A DNA stretch of 5,211 bases from Saprospiraceae bacterium (GTDB lineage: Bacteria > Bacteroidota > Bacteroidia > Chitinophagales > Saprospiraceae). A program made the translations under genes and the position numbers. The notes below the pieces were generated by a model, which was given only the letters and a program-made list of their open reading frames with translations, ran no database searches and was not told where the DNA came from. The stretch spans positions 1 through 5,211 of the forward strand of contig JAGQXA010000886.1 in assembly GCA_020436865.1 (NCBI GenBank). The letters are read 5' to 3'. Below are positions 1-5,211 of the stretch, one piece after another. The number at the start of each line of letters is the position of its first letter. The stretch's first letter is position 1.

Positions 1-1330
1 AAACCCCATTCTTCGGCCTCAGCGTAACCAGCGGATTCATCTCCGCTTTCCGGCCGGGCACGGGCCTGAAATGGAAGCGCTGCACCAGCAGGGCCAATAG
101 CAATTGCATTTCCATCAGGGCGAAGTGATTGCCGATGCACATGCGGGGGCCTGCGCCAAAGGGCATGTAGGCGAGGCGGGGCCGGTCGGGAGCTGCGCCG
201 GGAGCGAAGCGATCGGGATCGAACTCGTCGGGGCGATCCCAGTAACGGGGGTCGCGGTGCAGGGCATAGATACTCAGGAAGAAAATGGCCTTGCGCGGTA
301 TGCGATAGCCGAGGATCTCGTCGGGTGCGTCGGCTTGGCGGCCGACGGCGTAGGCGGGCGGATAGAGGCGCATGGCCTCGTCGATGACCTGGCGGGTGTA
401 GGGCAGGCGCGACAGATCGTCGAGCGTGGGCGTGCGGCCGTTCAGCGCTTCGTCGACCTCCGCTTGCAGGCGGGCCAGATGGCCGGGATGGGTGGCCAGC
501 AGGTGGAAAGTCCAGGCGAGGGCGTTGGCAGAAGTCTCATGTCCGGCGGCGAAAAGGGTGATGGCCTCGTCGCGCAGTTGCGTTTCGCTCATGCCCTCGC
601 CGGTCTCCTCGTCGCGGGCCATCAGCAGCATTTGCAGCAGGTCGGCCGGCGGGGCGTCCAGCCGCCGGCGCTCGGCGATCATGCTGTTGATCAGAGAGTC
701 GAACGAGGCCTTGCCGCGCAGGAAATGCCGGTGGCGGCCATTGATATAGGTGAATGGAATGAGGTACGGATGCGTGGTGCGGTACATGACGTACTCCTGT
801 GCCTCCATGATCAGGCCGTAGATCCGCTGCTGTCCTTCCAGGCTGGCGGTGCTGAAGAGGGTGCGCAGCACGATGTCGGCCGTCACCTTCATCATTTCCG
901 GAGAAAAATCGAAGGTCGTCTCTCCGGCAGTCAGGCGTTCGGACAGCTTTTCACAATAGGACTCTCCCAGGCGGGCCATGGTGTCGAACAGGCCCGTGAG
1001 GGCCGCCTTGTAAAAGCCCGGCTGCGCCATCCGACGCTGCCGTCGCCAGAAATCGCCCTCGCTGGTCACCAACCCGTTGCCCAGGGCCAGCCTGAGCTGG
1101 TGGTAGGCCGGGCTCTTGGAGTAGTTGCGGTGGTTCACCTGCAGCACGTGCCGGATCACCTCCAGATTGGTCGAAATGTACAACTGCCGGCCGAAAAAGG
1201 GGACGCGGTAAAAATCGCCGGTGCGCTCCGCCTCGCGTACGGTGAAATGCAGCGGATCGGCCAGAAATTCGCGACTGCCCGGGAAGAACCATCCCTTGCC
1301 CCGGTACACGGGTAATTTCCTGTCACTCAT
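1..1330 (-). CDS. Cytochrome P450 (3' end cut by window edge)
   Basis: Haem-thiolate monooxygenase: it would insert one oxygen atom from O2 into an organic substrate, using electrons from a redox partner not seen here. Translating the minus strand from the ATG at 1330 gives 443 residues that run off the left edge. Visible P450 landmarks, in order: C-helix WRRQRR at residues 95-100, I-helix oxygen-activation motif AAGHETS (261-267), K-helix ExxR (E318, R321), a PERF-like segment FDPDRF (370-375), and the haem-binding loop FGAGPRMCIG (391-400) with C398 as the axial ligand. The last residues, TLRPKNGV, match the usual final strand of the fold, so probably only about 5-20 residues are missing. 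No N-terminal membrane anchor is seen, so a soluble cytoplasmic enzyme is expected. An in-frame stop lies upstream, at about 1382-1384, and no Shine-Dalgarno is evident. The gene is divergent from gyrB. Family membership is near certain; substrate and CYP subfamily cannot be told. The long plus-strand reading frame over this region is a shadow. Confidence 0.96.
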   Translation of the reverse strand, partial: MSDRKLPVYRGKGWFFPGSREFLADPLHFTVREAERTGDFYRVPFFGRQLYISTNLEVIRHVLQVNHRNYSKSPAYHQLRLALGNGLVTSEGDFWRRQRRMAQPGFYKAALTGLFDTMARLGESYCEKLSERLTAGETTFDFSPEMMKVTADIVLRTLFSTASLEGQQRIYGLIMEAQEYVMYRTTHPYLIPFTYINGRHRHFLRGKASFDSLINSMIAERRRLDAPPADLLQMLLMARDEETGEGMSETQLRDEAITLFAAGHETSANALAWTFHLLATHPGHLARLQAEVDEALNGRTPTLDDLSRLPYTRQVIDEAMRLYPPAYAVGRQADAPDEILGYRIPRKAIFFLSIYALHRDPRYWDRPDEFDPDRFAPGAAPDRPRLAYMPFGAGPRMCIGNHFALMEMQLLLALLVQRFHFRPVPGRKAEMNPLVTLRPKNGV

Positions 1331-1379
1331 GGATCGTCGATTTGGGCGAGAAACCACAATTTTATCACTTTTTTGATGA

Positions 1380-1387
1380 CAAAATTA
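1380..1387 (-). promoter_or_regulatory. Candidate -7 promoter box for the P450 gene
   Basis: Read on the minus strand the bases are TAATTTTG, a full match to the Bacteroidota primary-sigma -7 consensus TAnnTTTG. Transcription would start near 1374-1376, leaving a 5' leader of about 45 bases before the ATG at 1330. No convincing TTG/TTTG -33 element is found at the expected distance, so the call rests on the -7 box, its A/T-rich setting and its position upstream of the gene. Confidence 0.5.
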
Positions 1388-1405
1388 CGGTAAATTATGG
1401 GCCTT

Positions 1406-1417
1406 TACGGGCCCGTA
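1406..1417. other. 12-base perfect palindrome in the divergent promoter region
   Basis: TACGGGCCCGTA is perfectly self-complementary and is GC-rich within an otherwise A/T-rich spacer. TTACGG at 1405-1410, which overlaps its left half, also occurs at 1385-1390, exactly 20 bases (about two helical turns) away. The palindrome lies between the two candidate promoter boxes, about 28 bases before the gyrB box and 19 before the P450 box. An operator is one possible reading; chance or a DNA-structure role cannot be excluded. Confidence 0.3.
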
Positions 1418-1444
1418 GACCTATAAAAATAGCCCATTTTTTCT

Positions 1445-1452
1445 TATCTTTG
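1445..1452 (+). promoter_or_regulatory. Candidate -7 promoter box for gyrB
   Basis: TATCTTTG is a full match to the Bacteroidota -7 consensus TAnnTTTG. Only four bases separate it from the gyrB ATG at 1457, so the usual spacing would place the transcription start on or within a few bases of the start codon, giving a leaderless mRNA. No TTG element is present about 33 bases before that start; the DNA there is the A/T-rich CTATAAAAATAG (1421-1432), itself a short inverted repeat. Confidence 0.5.
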
Positions 1453-1456
1453 CCTT

Positions 1457-3424
1457 ATGAGCTTAGATGAAAAAAATGGCCCGAAGCCGGGCACCTATGA
1501 CGCGGGGAACATTACCGCGCTGGAAGGACTGGAAGCGGTTCGGAAACGCCCCGGAATGTACATCGGGAGCACGGATTCCAAGGGTTTGCACCACCTCGTC
1601 TGGGAGGTGGTCGACAACTCCATCGACGAGCACCTCGCCGGGCATTGCGACCTCATCGAGGTGATCATCCATACCGACCACTCTCTCACCGTAAAGGACA
1701 ACGGGCGGGGCATCCCCACCGATATGCACAAAAAGTTGAAAAAATCGGCTTTGGAGGTGGTTATGACCGTATTGCATGCCGGCGGTAAGTTCGACAAGGA
1801 CACCTACAAGGTTTCCGGCGGTCTGCACGGGGTCGGCGTTTCCTGCGTGAACGCCCTTTCCGAACACCTGCGCGCCGAAGTGCACCGCGAAGGAAAGGTC
1901 TTCGAACAAAAGTACGGCCGCGGCAAACCGCTGGCCGACGTGCAGGAGATCGGGAAGTCCGAAAAGACCGGCACCATCATCACCTTTTCGCCCGATCCGG
2001 AGATCTTCGAAACGCTCGATTTCAAATACGAGATCCTGGCCACGCGCCTGCGCGAACTGGCTTACCTGAACATGGGGTTGACCCTCACCTTGCTCGACGA
2101 ACGGCAGAAGGGCGACAACGGGCAGGCCCGGCTGGAAAGCTTTCACTCCGAAGGGGGCCTGGCGGAGTTCGTGCAGTACCTCGACGAAACGAAAACGCGC
2201 CTCATCGATAAGCCCATCCACATCATCGGCAAAGAAGACAATGTCGAGGTGGAAGTGGCCATCCAATACAACACCTCGTACACCGAGAACATCTTCTCGT
2301 ACGTCAACAACATCAATACCCGCGAAGGGGGCACGCACGTCAACGGCTTCCGCCGGGCCATCAACCGCCTGTTCAAGCAGTATGGCGACGACAACAACCT
2401 CTTCAGCAAAATGAAGTTCAACCTCGCCGGCGAAGACTTCCGCGAGGGCCTTACCGCCGTGATCTCGGTGAAGGTGCCCGAACCGCAGTTCAAAGGCCAG
2501 ACGAAAGGCGAACTGGGCAACTCGGAAGTCACCGGCATCGTGTCGCGCTGTGTTGGCGACGAACTCAAGCACTGGCTGGAGGAAAACCCCAAAGAGGCCA
2601 AGCGCATCATCGACAAGGTGATCATCGCCGCGACGGCCCGCCACGCCGCCCGCAAAGCGCGCGAGCTGGTACAGCGCAAGAACGTGCTGACCGGCAGCGG
2701 CCTGCCCGGCAAATTGTCGGATTGCAGCTCCAAGGATCCGGGAGAAAGCGAGATCTTCCTCGTCGAGGGCGACTCCGCCGGCGGTACCGCCAAACAAGGG
2801 CGCGACCGCAACTTCCAGGCCATCCTGCCGCTGCGCGGTAAGATCCTGAACGTGGAAAAAGCCCTCGAACACAAGATCTACGAGAACGAAGAGATCAAGA
2901 ATATCTTCACCGCCCTGGGCGTCAGCATCGGCGAGAACGAGGACGGCGAGCGCGAACTCAACCTGGAAAAACTGCGCTACCACAAGGTGGTGATCATGTG
3001 CGACGCCGACGTCGATGGCAGCCACATCACCACCCTGATCCTGACCTTTTTCTTCCGCTACATGAAGCCGCTGATCGAACAGGGGTATGTGTACATCGCC
3101 CAGCCGCCCCTCTACCTCGTGAAGAAAGGCAAGCAATTCCGCTACTGCTGGAACGAGACGGAGCGGGCCGAAGCCGTGGCCGCCTATTCCGGAGGCGAGG
3201 GCGATTCGTCCGTCAAGATCCAGCGCTACAAGGGCTTGGGAGAGATGAACGCCGAACAGCTCTGGGAAACGACCATGGATCCCAGCACGCGCATCCTGCA
3301 GCAGGTGACCATCGAAGACGCCCGCGAAGCCGATCGCGTTTTCTCCATGCTCATGGGCGACGAAGTGCCGCCGCGCCGCGCCTTCATCGAGGCCAACGCC
3401 AAGTACGCCAACGTCGACGTTTAA
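1457..3424 (+). CDS. gyrB: DNA gyrase subunit B
   Basis: ATPase subunit of the A2B2 type II topoisomerase that introduces negative supercoils into DNA in the cytoplasm. Complete at 655 residues, the usual size for GyrB lacking the extra C-terminal insert of the enterobacterial enzyme. Domains: GHKL ATPase with catalytic E50 and Mg-binding N54 (EVVDN), DNGRGIP (81-87) and the ATP-lid motif GGLHGVG (121-127); R144 in HREGK corresponds to the aminocoumarin-contact Arg136 of E. coli. The transducer domain carries the ATP-sensing lysine K350 in GQTKGELG. The TOPRIM domain has EGDSAGG (437-443; acid E437) and DADVDGSH (516-523), with PLRGKILNVEKA (458-469) and QRYKGLGEMN (589-598). The GyrB-type motifs and C-terminus argue against ParE. 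The ATG at 1457 is chosen because the N-terminal arm before ITALEGLEAVRKRPGMYIG is needed for ATPase dimerisation and the next in-frame Met is residue 34, inside the domain. No Shine-Dalgarno is visible. gyrA is not in the window. Confidence 0.98.
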   Translation: MSLDEKNGPKPGTYDAGNITALEGLEAVRKRPGMYIGSTDSKGLHHLVWEVVDNSIDEHLAGHCDLIEVIIHTDHSLTVKDNGRGIPTDMHKKLKKSALEVVMTVLHAGGKFDKDTYKVSGGLHGVGVSCVNALSEHLRAEVHREGKVFEQKYGRGKPLADVQEIGKSEKTGTIITFSPDPEIFETLDFKYEILATRLRELAYLNMGLTLTLLDERQKGDNGQARLESFHSEGGLAEFVQYLDETKTRLIDKPIHIIGKEDNVEVEVAIQYNTSYTENIFSYVNNINTREGGTHVNGFRRAINRLFKQYGDDNNLFSKMKFNLAGEDFREGLTAVISVKVPEPQFKGQTKGELGNSEVTGIVSRCVGDELKHWLEENPKEAKRIIDKVIIAATARHAARKARELVQRKNVLTGSGLPGKLSDCSSKDPGESEIFLVEGDSAGGTAKQGRDRNFQAILPLRGKILNVEKALEHKIYENEEIKNIFTALGVSIGENEDGERELNLEKLRYHKVVIMCDADVDGSHITTLILTFFFRYMKPLIEQGYVYIAQPPLYLVKKGKQFRYCWNETERAEAVAAYSGGEGDSSVKIQRYKGLGEMNAEQLWETTMDPSTRILQQVTIEDAREADRVFSMLMGDEVPPRRAFIEANAKYANVDV

Positions 3425-3442
3425 ACGGTTGGGGTACTAAAA

Positions 3443-3482
3443 AAGAACGGCCGGACCGCCCTGTGGCGATCCGGCCGTTCTT
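3443..3482. terminator. Probable bidirectional intrinsic terminator between convergent genes
   Basis: A perfect 13-bp inverted repeat: AAGAACGGCCGGA (3443-3455) pairs with TCCGGCCGTTCTT (3470-3482). After one C/A mismatch the stem continues with CGCC/GGCG (3457-3460 with 3465-3468), closing a four-base CTGT loop. It starts 18 bases after the gyrB stop and 12 bases after the stop of the convergent lipoprotein gene. On the minus strand the stem ends in a run of six T (TTCTTTTTT); on the plus strand the tail is weaker (TTCTTCGTTTGG). It therefore looks strongest for the minus-strand genes and usable for gyrB. Confidence 0.85.
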
Positions 3483-3494
3483 CGTTTGGCTTGG

Positions 3495-3911
3495 TCAGAT
3501 CGATTTCTCCAGGCTCATTTTGACCTGGTCGATCATGGCGTTCACCTCTTTTTTCACCGCTTCCCAATTCTCTTGGGTCTTTTCACCGAGCTGCGTGAGC
3601 TGATCGTTCATTTGCTCGCGCATGGTCTTCAAGCGTTCGATCTCGGCCTCGATCTCGGCCTTGGCATTCGTTTGGGCTTTGGCCAGCTTTTCTTCTAAGG
3701 CCTTAAGACGGGCGTCGAGTCGGTCGCGGGCTTCGGAAAGGTCTTTCGAAAGGTCTTTCTTTTCTTTCTGCAGAACGTCCTGCATGGCTTCTCCGGTTTC
3801 CTCGAGGTTTTGCTGAACGGCCTCCCGTTCTTCGGAAGAGGAGTTCGAGCAAGCCCAGTGCGAGGCAAAGGCGGAAAAAAGTAGCAGGAGAACAATGGAT
3901 CTCGATTTCAT
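3495..3911 (-). CDS. Small coiled-coil lipoprotein, function unknown
   Basis: 138 residues. The N-terminus is a lipoprotein-type signal: KSR, then a hydrophobic stretch (residues 6-16) and a candidate lipidation cysteine C21. The box before it, SHWAC, is unusual because histidine occupies the -3 site normally held by Leu or another small hydrophobic residue. After the cysteine comes SNSSSEERE, a Ser-rich then acidic stretch that partly resembles the lipoprotein export signal which sends Bacteroidota lipoproteins to the cell surface. Residues ~27-135 are almost entirely Glu/Lys/Gln/Leu-rich heptad-like sequence with no proline, so a long coiled coil is expected. KDLS and AEIE each occur twice in tandem, each encoded by a perfect 12-base DNA repeat. 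No enzymatic motif is seen. The gene is the last of a minus-strand group, 60 bases after the PF04020-type gene, and ends just before the shared terminator. A periplasmic or surface structural role is inference only. Confidence 0.85.
   Translation of the reverse strand: MKSRSIVLLLLFSAFASHWACSNSSSEEREAVQQNLEETGEAMQDVLQKEKKDLSKDLSEARDRLDARLKALEEKLAKAQTNAKAEIEAEIERLKTMREQMNDQLTQLGEKTQENWEAVKKEVNAMIDQVKMSLEKSI
3637..3660. repeat. 12-base perfect tandem repeat (two copies)
   Basis: TCGATCTCGGCC occurs at 3637-3648 and again at 3649-3660. It lies inside the coiled-coil lipoprotein gene and produces the residue repeat AEIE-AEIE (residues ~85-92) without breaking the frame. Confidence 0.9.
3736..3759. 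repeat. 12-base perfect tandem repeat (two copies)
   Basis: GAAAGGTCTTTC occurs at 3736-3747 and again at 3748-3759, giving the residue repeat KDLS-KDLS (residues ~52-59) in the lipoprotein. The junction also makes the palindrome CTTTCGAAAG (3743-3752), so the two copies could fold back, which may favour slippage. Confidence 0.9.
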
Positions 3912-3971
3912 AACAGGATATTTTTTAGTGTGGTCTTTGAAAAAATGGATTCGGGTGTTAGGTTCTTAGGA

Positions 3972-4319
3972 TTAGGTGGTCCGGGTACGGCCGGGAAGAT
4001 CGATCAGCAGATTGAGGAAGGCCAGCACCAGGCCGAACACGATCGCCCAGAACAGGCTCTCGACCTGGAAACCTACCAGGAGGTAGTCGACCAGTAAGAC
4101 CATCAATCCGTTGATAACCAGCAGGAACAACCCGAGCGTAAGCACGGTAATGGGAAAGGTAAGCACCGTCAGGATGGGGCGCACAAAGGCATTCGCCAGG
4201 GCCAGAAAAAGGCCCGCAAAAACAGCCGTGAGGTAGCTGTGCACCGTCACGCCCGACAGAAGCCAGGCAGCTGCATACACCAACAAGCCGTTGAGCAGCA
4301 GAGCAACTAGAAAACGCAT
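3972..4319 (-). CDS. Four-helix membrane protein, phage holin 4_2 (PF04020) family
   Basis: 115 residues, very hydrophobic, with four predicted membrane segments at about 3-22, 29-46, 56-80 and 86-107 and a short basic tail (PGRTRTT). The central pattern ANAFVRPIL, then FPITVLTLGLF and LVINGLM (residues ~42-73) is typical of the PF04020 family of small inner-membrane proteins. Although named after a mycobacteriophage holin, the family is widespread in bacterial chromosomes, and no lysis gene or phage gene is nearby, so a holin role is not supported here; the true function is unknown. The start is preceded by an A-rich stretch (CAAAAACCAAAAATC) instead of a Shine-Dalgarno, as is usual in Bacteroidota. 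It lies 36 bases after the Arg-rich gene and 60 bases before the lipoprotein gene on the same strand, so the three are probably co-transcribed. The length is normal for the family. Confidence 0.9.
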   Translation of the reverse strand: MRFLVALLLNGLLVYAAAWLLSGVTVHSYLTAVFAGLFLALANAFVRPILTVLTFPITVLTLGLFLLVINGLMVLLVDYLLVGFQVESLFWAIVFGLVLAFLNLLIDLPGRTRTT

Positions 4320-4349
4320 ATTTGTAAGATTTTTGGTTTTGACAGAGAA

Positions 4350-4363
4350 AGCGCCCTAGCGCT
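4350..4363 (-). terminator. Short hairpin over the stop codon of the Arg-rich gene
   Basis: AGCGC (4350-4354) pairs with GCGCT (4359-4363) around a four-base loop that contains most of the TAG stop codon at 4356-4358. On the minus strand it is followed by the T-rich TTTCTCTGTC. With a stem of only five pairs it is at best a weak attenuator that could lower expression of the downstream membrane-protein gene; it may be chance. Confidence 0.25.
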
Positions 4364-4673
4364 GTGAACGGCCGATCGTTTCAGTGACCGATTGCAGTGC
4401 GGCGCGCCCGCGTCGGAACAGACGTTGCGCGTCCTTTTTGCGAACGGCCCAGTAAGCGGAACTCGCGCCCTCCAACTCCTCCAACAAGCGGATCAAGGAG
4501 GTGCGGCGCAGTTTGAGGCGATTCATGTCTTCGACCAGCGCCCTGGAGGGACGACCTTCCTGCATGCGCGTCCAGGCCGACAACTCGCGGATGTTCTGAT
4601 CGATCTGCAGCAGCAAACTGAGCGATTCCCGGCGAAAGTTCTCGATGGAGTCCAGAGCATGGTTGGATGGCAT
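4356..4673 (-). CDS. Small Arg-rich helical protein, family not recognised
   Basis: 105 residues; I do not recognise the family. It has no signal peptide, no membrane segment and no cysteine. The sequence is almost wholly helix-favouring, with heptad-like leucines in SLSLLLQIDQNIREL (residues 17-31) and LIRLLEELEG (60-69). It is strongly basic, with about 17 Arg and 3 Lys against about 13 acidic residues, and RLFRRGRAAL near the end is especially basic. That would suit a small cytoplasmic helical bundle that may bind nucleic acid, membrane or a partner protein, but nothing seen decides this. The ATG at 4673 has A/T-rich DNA before it and no Shine-Dalgarno. Support for a real gene: it fills the gap between two same-strand genes, with 36 bases to the next. 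It appears to be first in the group with the PF04020 and lipoprotein genes. Overlapping frames on the other strand show no protein-like pattern. Confidence 0.72.
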   Translation of the reverse strand: MPSNHALDSIENFRRESLSLLLQIDQNIRELSAWTRMQEGRPSRALVEDMNRLKLRRTSLIRLLEELEGASSAYWAVRKKDAQRLFRRGRAALQSVTETIGRSQR

Positions 4674-4691
4674 AGAAATAGTTGGGTTTTG

Positions 4692-4714
4692 GCCGGAAGA
4701 ATAGCTTTTCCGGC
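4692..4714. terminator. Hairpin downstream of the sigma-54 activator gene
   Basis: GCCGGAA (4692-4698) pairs perfectly with TTCCGGC (4708-4714) around a nine-base loop, 47 bases after the activator's stop codon. Neither strand has a clear T-run after the stem, so it is a weak intrinsic terminator candidate or a leader structure for the Arg-rich gene starting at 4673. A second tiny stem, AGAC-TTTT-GTCT, sits beside it at 4721-4732. No TAnnTTTG box or sigma-54 -24/-12 element was found in the 88-base gap (4674-4761). Confidence 0.35.
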
Positions 4715-4761
4715 AGGTTCAGACTTTTGTCTAAAACGAAGAAGCGGGAACGATGTTCGGA

Positions 4762-5211
4762 TCAAAGGTCGAGGTGATCCTCTCGGCGGATGCCCAGTTT
4801 GCGCATTTTCGAGGCCAGCGTTTTGGGATTGAGTCCGAGTATTCGGGCAGCCCCCATCTTCCCGCTCACCCGCCAGTGGGTACGCCGCAGCGCTTCCAGG
4901 ATGTGGTCGCGCTGCACTTGCTCGAACGACCTGAACGATCGTTCTTTCCCGGCCGCCGCTTGCTTCAGGTCGGGAAGCACCTTCCGCAGCTGCAGGGTCG
5001 GTCCTGTGGTCAGGATCACAGCCCGTTCGATCAGATTCTGCAATTCGCGAACATTCCCGGGAAACTCGTACTGCATCAGGCGTTCCATGGCGGCTTTGGG
5101 CACCTTGTCGATCTGTTTCCCCATCTTGTCGGCATACTTCTGCAAAAAGTGCCGCACCAGGAGGGGAATATCCTCGGGCCGTTCGCGCAGCGGCAAGCTG
5201 TAGATCGGAAA
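4762..5211 (-). CDS. Sigma-54-dependent transcription activator, C-terminal part (5' end beyond window)
   Basis: Bacterial enhancer-binding protein: its AAA+ ATPase remodels sigma-54 RNA polymerase at -24/-12 promoters. Only the last 149 residues are visible; the frame is open to the right edge. Seen here are the end of the AAA+ domain, FPIYSLPLRERPEDIPLL (residues 1-18 of the visible part), the sensor-II motif FPGNVREL (50-57; R56), in which Phe replaces the more common Trp, and a Fis-type helix-turn-helix (~102-143) with AARILGLNPKTLASKMRKLGI. The HWRVSGKMGAARILGLNP wording recalls FhlA-like, GAF-domain activators more than two-component NtrC proteins, but the N-terminal sensory part is outside the window, so the signal is unknown. 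A TTG at 5196 could be taken as a start, but protein-like sequence continues upstream of it, so this is an edge-truncated gene. It lies upstream of, and in the same direction as, the Arg-rich gene. Confidence 0.95.
   Translation of the reverse strand, partial: FPIYSLPLRERPEDIPLLVRHFLQKYADKMGKQIDKVPKAAMERLMQYEFPGNVRELQNLIERAVILTTGPTLQLRKVLPDLKQAAAGKERSFRSFEQVQRDHILEALRRTHWRVSGKMGAARILGLNPKTLASKMRKLGIRREDHLDL

Noticed and set aside
104..1315. 403-residue open frame on the plus strand
   Set aside because: It is antisense to the P450, which has every expected motif on the minus strand; the plus-strand translation is Gly/Ala/Val/His-rich without a recognisable fold. High GC explains the lack of stops.
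1359..1366. Second minus-strand promoter-like box TAAAATTG nearer the P450 start
   Set aside because: One mismatch to TAnnTTTG, and the only upstream TTG is about 15 bases away, too close for a proper -33 element; the perfect box at 1380-1387 is better.
1463..3136. 557-residue open frame antisense to gyrB
   Set aside because: Strikingly long, but it mirrors the codon bias of gyrB: stop codons are avoided on the opposite strand. The translation is low-complexity Val/Phe/Asp/Ala-rich.
2998..3603. 201-residue plus-strand frame overlapping the end of gyrB and the terminator
   Set aside because: Arg-rich out-of-frame shadow of gyrB that runs through the terminator hairpin and into the convergent gene.
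3972..4319. Phage remnant suggested by the 'holin' family name
   Set aside because: No endolysin, structural phage gene, integrase or attachment-like repeats nearby; PF04020 proteins are common chromosomal membrane proteins.
4392..4832. 146-residue plus-strand open frame crossing the gap between the Arg-rich gene and the activator
   Set aside because: It is antisense to two better-supported minus-strand genes and includes the hairpin-bearing gap; no start-site context or protein-like pattern.
5194..5196. TTG as the start of a 144-residue regulator
   Set aside because: The frame stays open to the window edge and the residues before it (FPIYS) fit the AAA+ domain, so the gene begins outside the window.

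Overview
The window looks like ordinary chromosomal DNA from a fairly GC-rich member of the Bacteroidota. The evidence is a GyrB of the short (~655 residue) class, two matches to the Bacteroidota -7 promoter box TAnnTTTG in the only divergent intergenic region, and A/T-rich stretches instead of Shine-Dalgarno sequences before the start codons. The wording of the GyrB N-terminus would suit a Saprospiria-like lineage, but that placement is a weak inference.

Layout, left to right. (1) A cytochrome P450 gene on the minus strand fills positions 1-1330 and is cut by the left edge a few residues before its end. (2) A 126-base A/T-rich divergent region (1331-1456) carries one promoter box for each direction and a 12-base palindrome. 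(3) A complete plus-strand gyrB (1457-3424) encodes the B subunit of DNA gyrase. (4) A long hairpin (3443-3482) lies between convergent genes and probably ends transcription from both sides. (5) A minus-strand group follows, read right to left: a small Arg-rich helical protein of unknown function (4356-4673), a four-helix membrane protein of the phage-holin-4_2/PF04020 family (3972-4319), and a coiled-coil lipoprotein (3495-3911). Gaps are 36 and 60 bases, so co-transcription is likely. (6) At the right edge, also on the minus strand, is the C-terminal end of a sigma-54-dependent (NtrC/FhlA-type) transcription activator (4762-5211).

The P450 and gyrB are functionally unrelated neighbours that share an upstream region. 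The three small minus-strand genes together suggest a modest cell-envelope operon. The sigma-54 activator lies just upstream of them in the same direction, but no -24/-12 promoter that it could act on was found between them. No mobile element, CRISPR array, rRNA or tRNA was seen. No obviously new system was found; the most interesting points are a predicted leaderless gyrB transcript and two perfect 12-base tandem duplications in the coiled-coil lipoprotein gene.
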